Shown here: in pieces, positions 5,955-6,495 of the stretch
How positions within the stretch are numbered: the first letter of the stretch is position 1
Layout: each line of letters opens with the position of its first letter
DNA from: JBBRLG01 sp038231495
GTDB taxonomy: Bacteria; Planctomycetota; Planctomycetia; Gemmatales; Gemmataceae
Reading direction: 5' to 3'
Assembly (NCBI GenBank): GCA_038231495.1
Contig: JBBRLG010000431.1
Coordinates: 1 to 6,495 of the forward strand
Length of the DNA stretch: 6,495 bases
The notes under the pieces: generated by a model
Seen by the model: the letters and a program-made list of their open reading frames with translations, nothing else
Database searches by the model: none
Told to the model about the DNA's origin: nothing
Program-made: the position numbers and the translations under genes

Positions 5955-6455
5955 ATGAAATCTCCGTTCCAATCCATTCGTCCGGCGGCCGCGCTCCTTG
6001 CCGCGTCTTTTCTGGGCCTGTGCCTCGTGCTGACGGGCTGTGGCGGTGCCACGCCTCAAAACAACTGTGAGTTGAGTGGCAAAGTCACCTACAAAGGAAC
6101 CCCCCTCACCGGAGGGACCATCCACTTCCAGTCCGAGGATCTGAAACCCGCGGAAGAAGGCGGCCTCGTCGGAGCAACGGAAATCGAACCCGACGGCACT
6201 TACGTCGCGCGCTCTCTGTTTCCGGGAAAGATGATGGTCTCCATCGACGTGCCGGCCAATTCCATGGACCCTAGCAAGATGATGTCCAAAGCCCCGCCCC
6301 AGGATAAGCCCGCGGATCAGCCCATGCCTGGCGGGTACGGCAAGAAAGCTGCTTTACTCCCGATCCCCAAGAAATATGCAAGTCCCACGACCAGCAAGCT
6401 GGAGATCGACATTCAGAAGGGCAAGAACACCAAGAACTGGGAATTGACGGATTAA
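5955..6455 (+). CDS. Small lipoprotein with carboxypeptidase-regulatory-like domain (166 aa)
   Basis: From the ATG at 5955 the protein begins with a basic n-region and a hydrophobic stretch (residues 10-26) ending in the lipobox LTGC, with Cys29 as the lipidated residue. The mature part starts with a short Gly/Asn linker, then a beta-rich domain at about 38-100 (CELSGKVTYKGTPLTGGTIHF, DGTYVARSLFPGKMMVSIDV), matching the carboxypeptidase regulatory-like or transthyretin-like fold common in planctomycete lipoproteins. A Met/Pro/Lys-rich linker (about 101-130) leads to a C-terminal block with IPKKYASPTTSKLEIDIQKG, also typical of this group. It is probably anchored in a cell-envelope membrane; the ligand is unknown. 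Such genes often follow DUF1559 genes in Planctomycetes, as here, but a terminator and a MITE lie between them. The frame extends upstream to a GTG at 5916; I prefer the ATG because it gives a normal-length lipoprotein signal and has a weak GGGA 6 nt upstream. Confidence 0.88.
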   Translation: MKSPFQSIRPAAALLAASFLGLCLVLTGCGGATPQNNCELSGKVTYKGTPLTGGTIHFQSEDLKPAEEGGLVGATEIEPDGTYVARSLFPGKMMVSIDVPANSMDPSKMMSKAPPQDKPADQPMPGGYGKKAALLPIPKKYASPTTSKLEIDIQKGKNTKNWELTD

Positions 6456-6495
6456 CCGCGGCCAGGTTTGGACCCCTTGCTACCAACGAACCCCG

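Noticed and set aside
6456..6495. Possible terminator after the lipoprotein (GGTTTGG with CCAACGAACC)
   Set aside because: The pairing is short and imperfect, no T-run is visible, and the window ends here.

Overview
The window looks like a piece of a GC-rich planctomycete chromosome, most plausibly Gemmataceae or a close relative. The diagnostic items are a DUF1559 pseudopilin-like protein (prepilin signal plus a C-terminal H-Xn-DG motif), a small lipoprotein with a carboxypeptidase-regulatory-like beta domain, a membrane-anchored multiheme cytochrome c of the type common in this phylum, and a very large polytopic membrane protein ending in TPR repeats. This assignment rests on recognised protein families; no rRNA or other phylogenetic marker is present.

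Layout. The left two thirds (1-4380) is read on the minus strand. A 1115-residue GT-C-like membrane/TPR protein (4380 to 1033) is followed after 62 bp by a multiheme cytochrome c (970 to beyond the left edge). No convincing terminator separates them, so they are probably co-transcribed. The right third is read on the plus strand: a DUF1559 protein (4701-5612), a strong intrinsic terminator (5680-5722), a 137-bp miniature transposable element (5724-5860), and a lipoprotein gene (5955-6455). The two transcription units diverge from a 320-bp intergenic region (4381-4700), where each strand carries a plausible sigma70-type promoter.

The most notable non-coding object is the 137-bp element between the DUF1559 and lipoprotein genes. 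It has 12-bp perfect terminal inverted repeats starting GTAA, an 8-bp flanking direct duplication (CTTCTTAC), and a perfect 31-bp inner inverted repeat built from homopolymeric C and G runs. It encodes no transposase, so it reads as a MITE. The GTAA ends and 8-bp duplication match what is known of IS66-family transposition. It landed in the pyrimidine-rich tail of the terminator, and its right end may supply a weak outward promoter toward the lipoprotein gene.

How the genes may work together. The DUF1559/lipoprotein pair is a recurring planctomycete arrangement of envelope proteins of unknown function. The GT-C-like protein and the cytochrome both belong at the inner membrane or periplasm, but nothing in the sequence gives a shared pathway. 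I see no defence system, CRISPR array, tRNA, rRNA or integrase. Apart from the MITE, the region reads as ordinary core-type planctomycete DNA.
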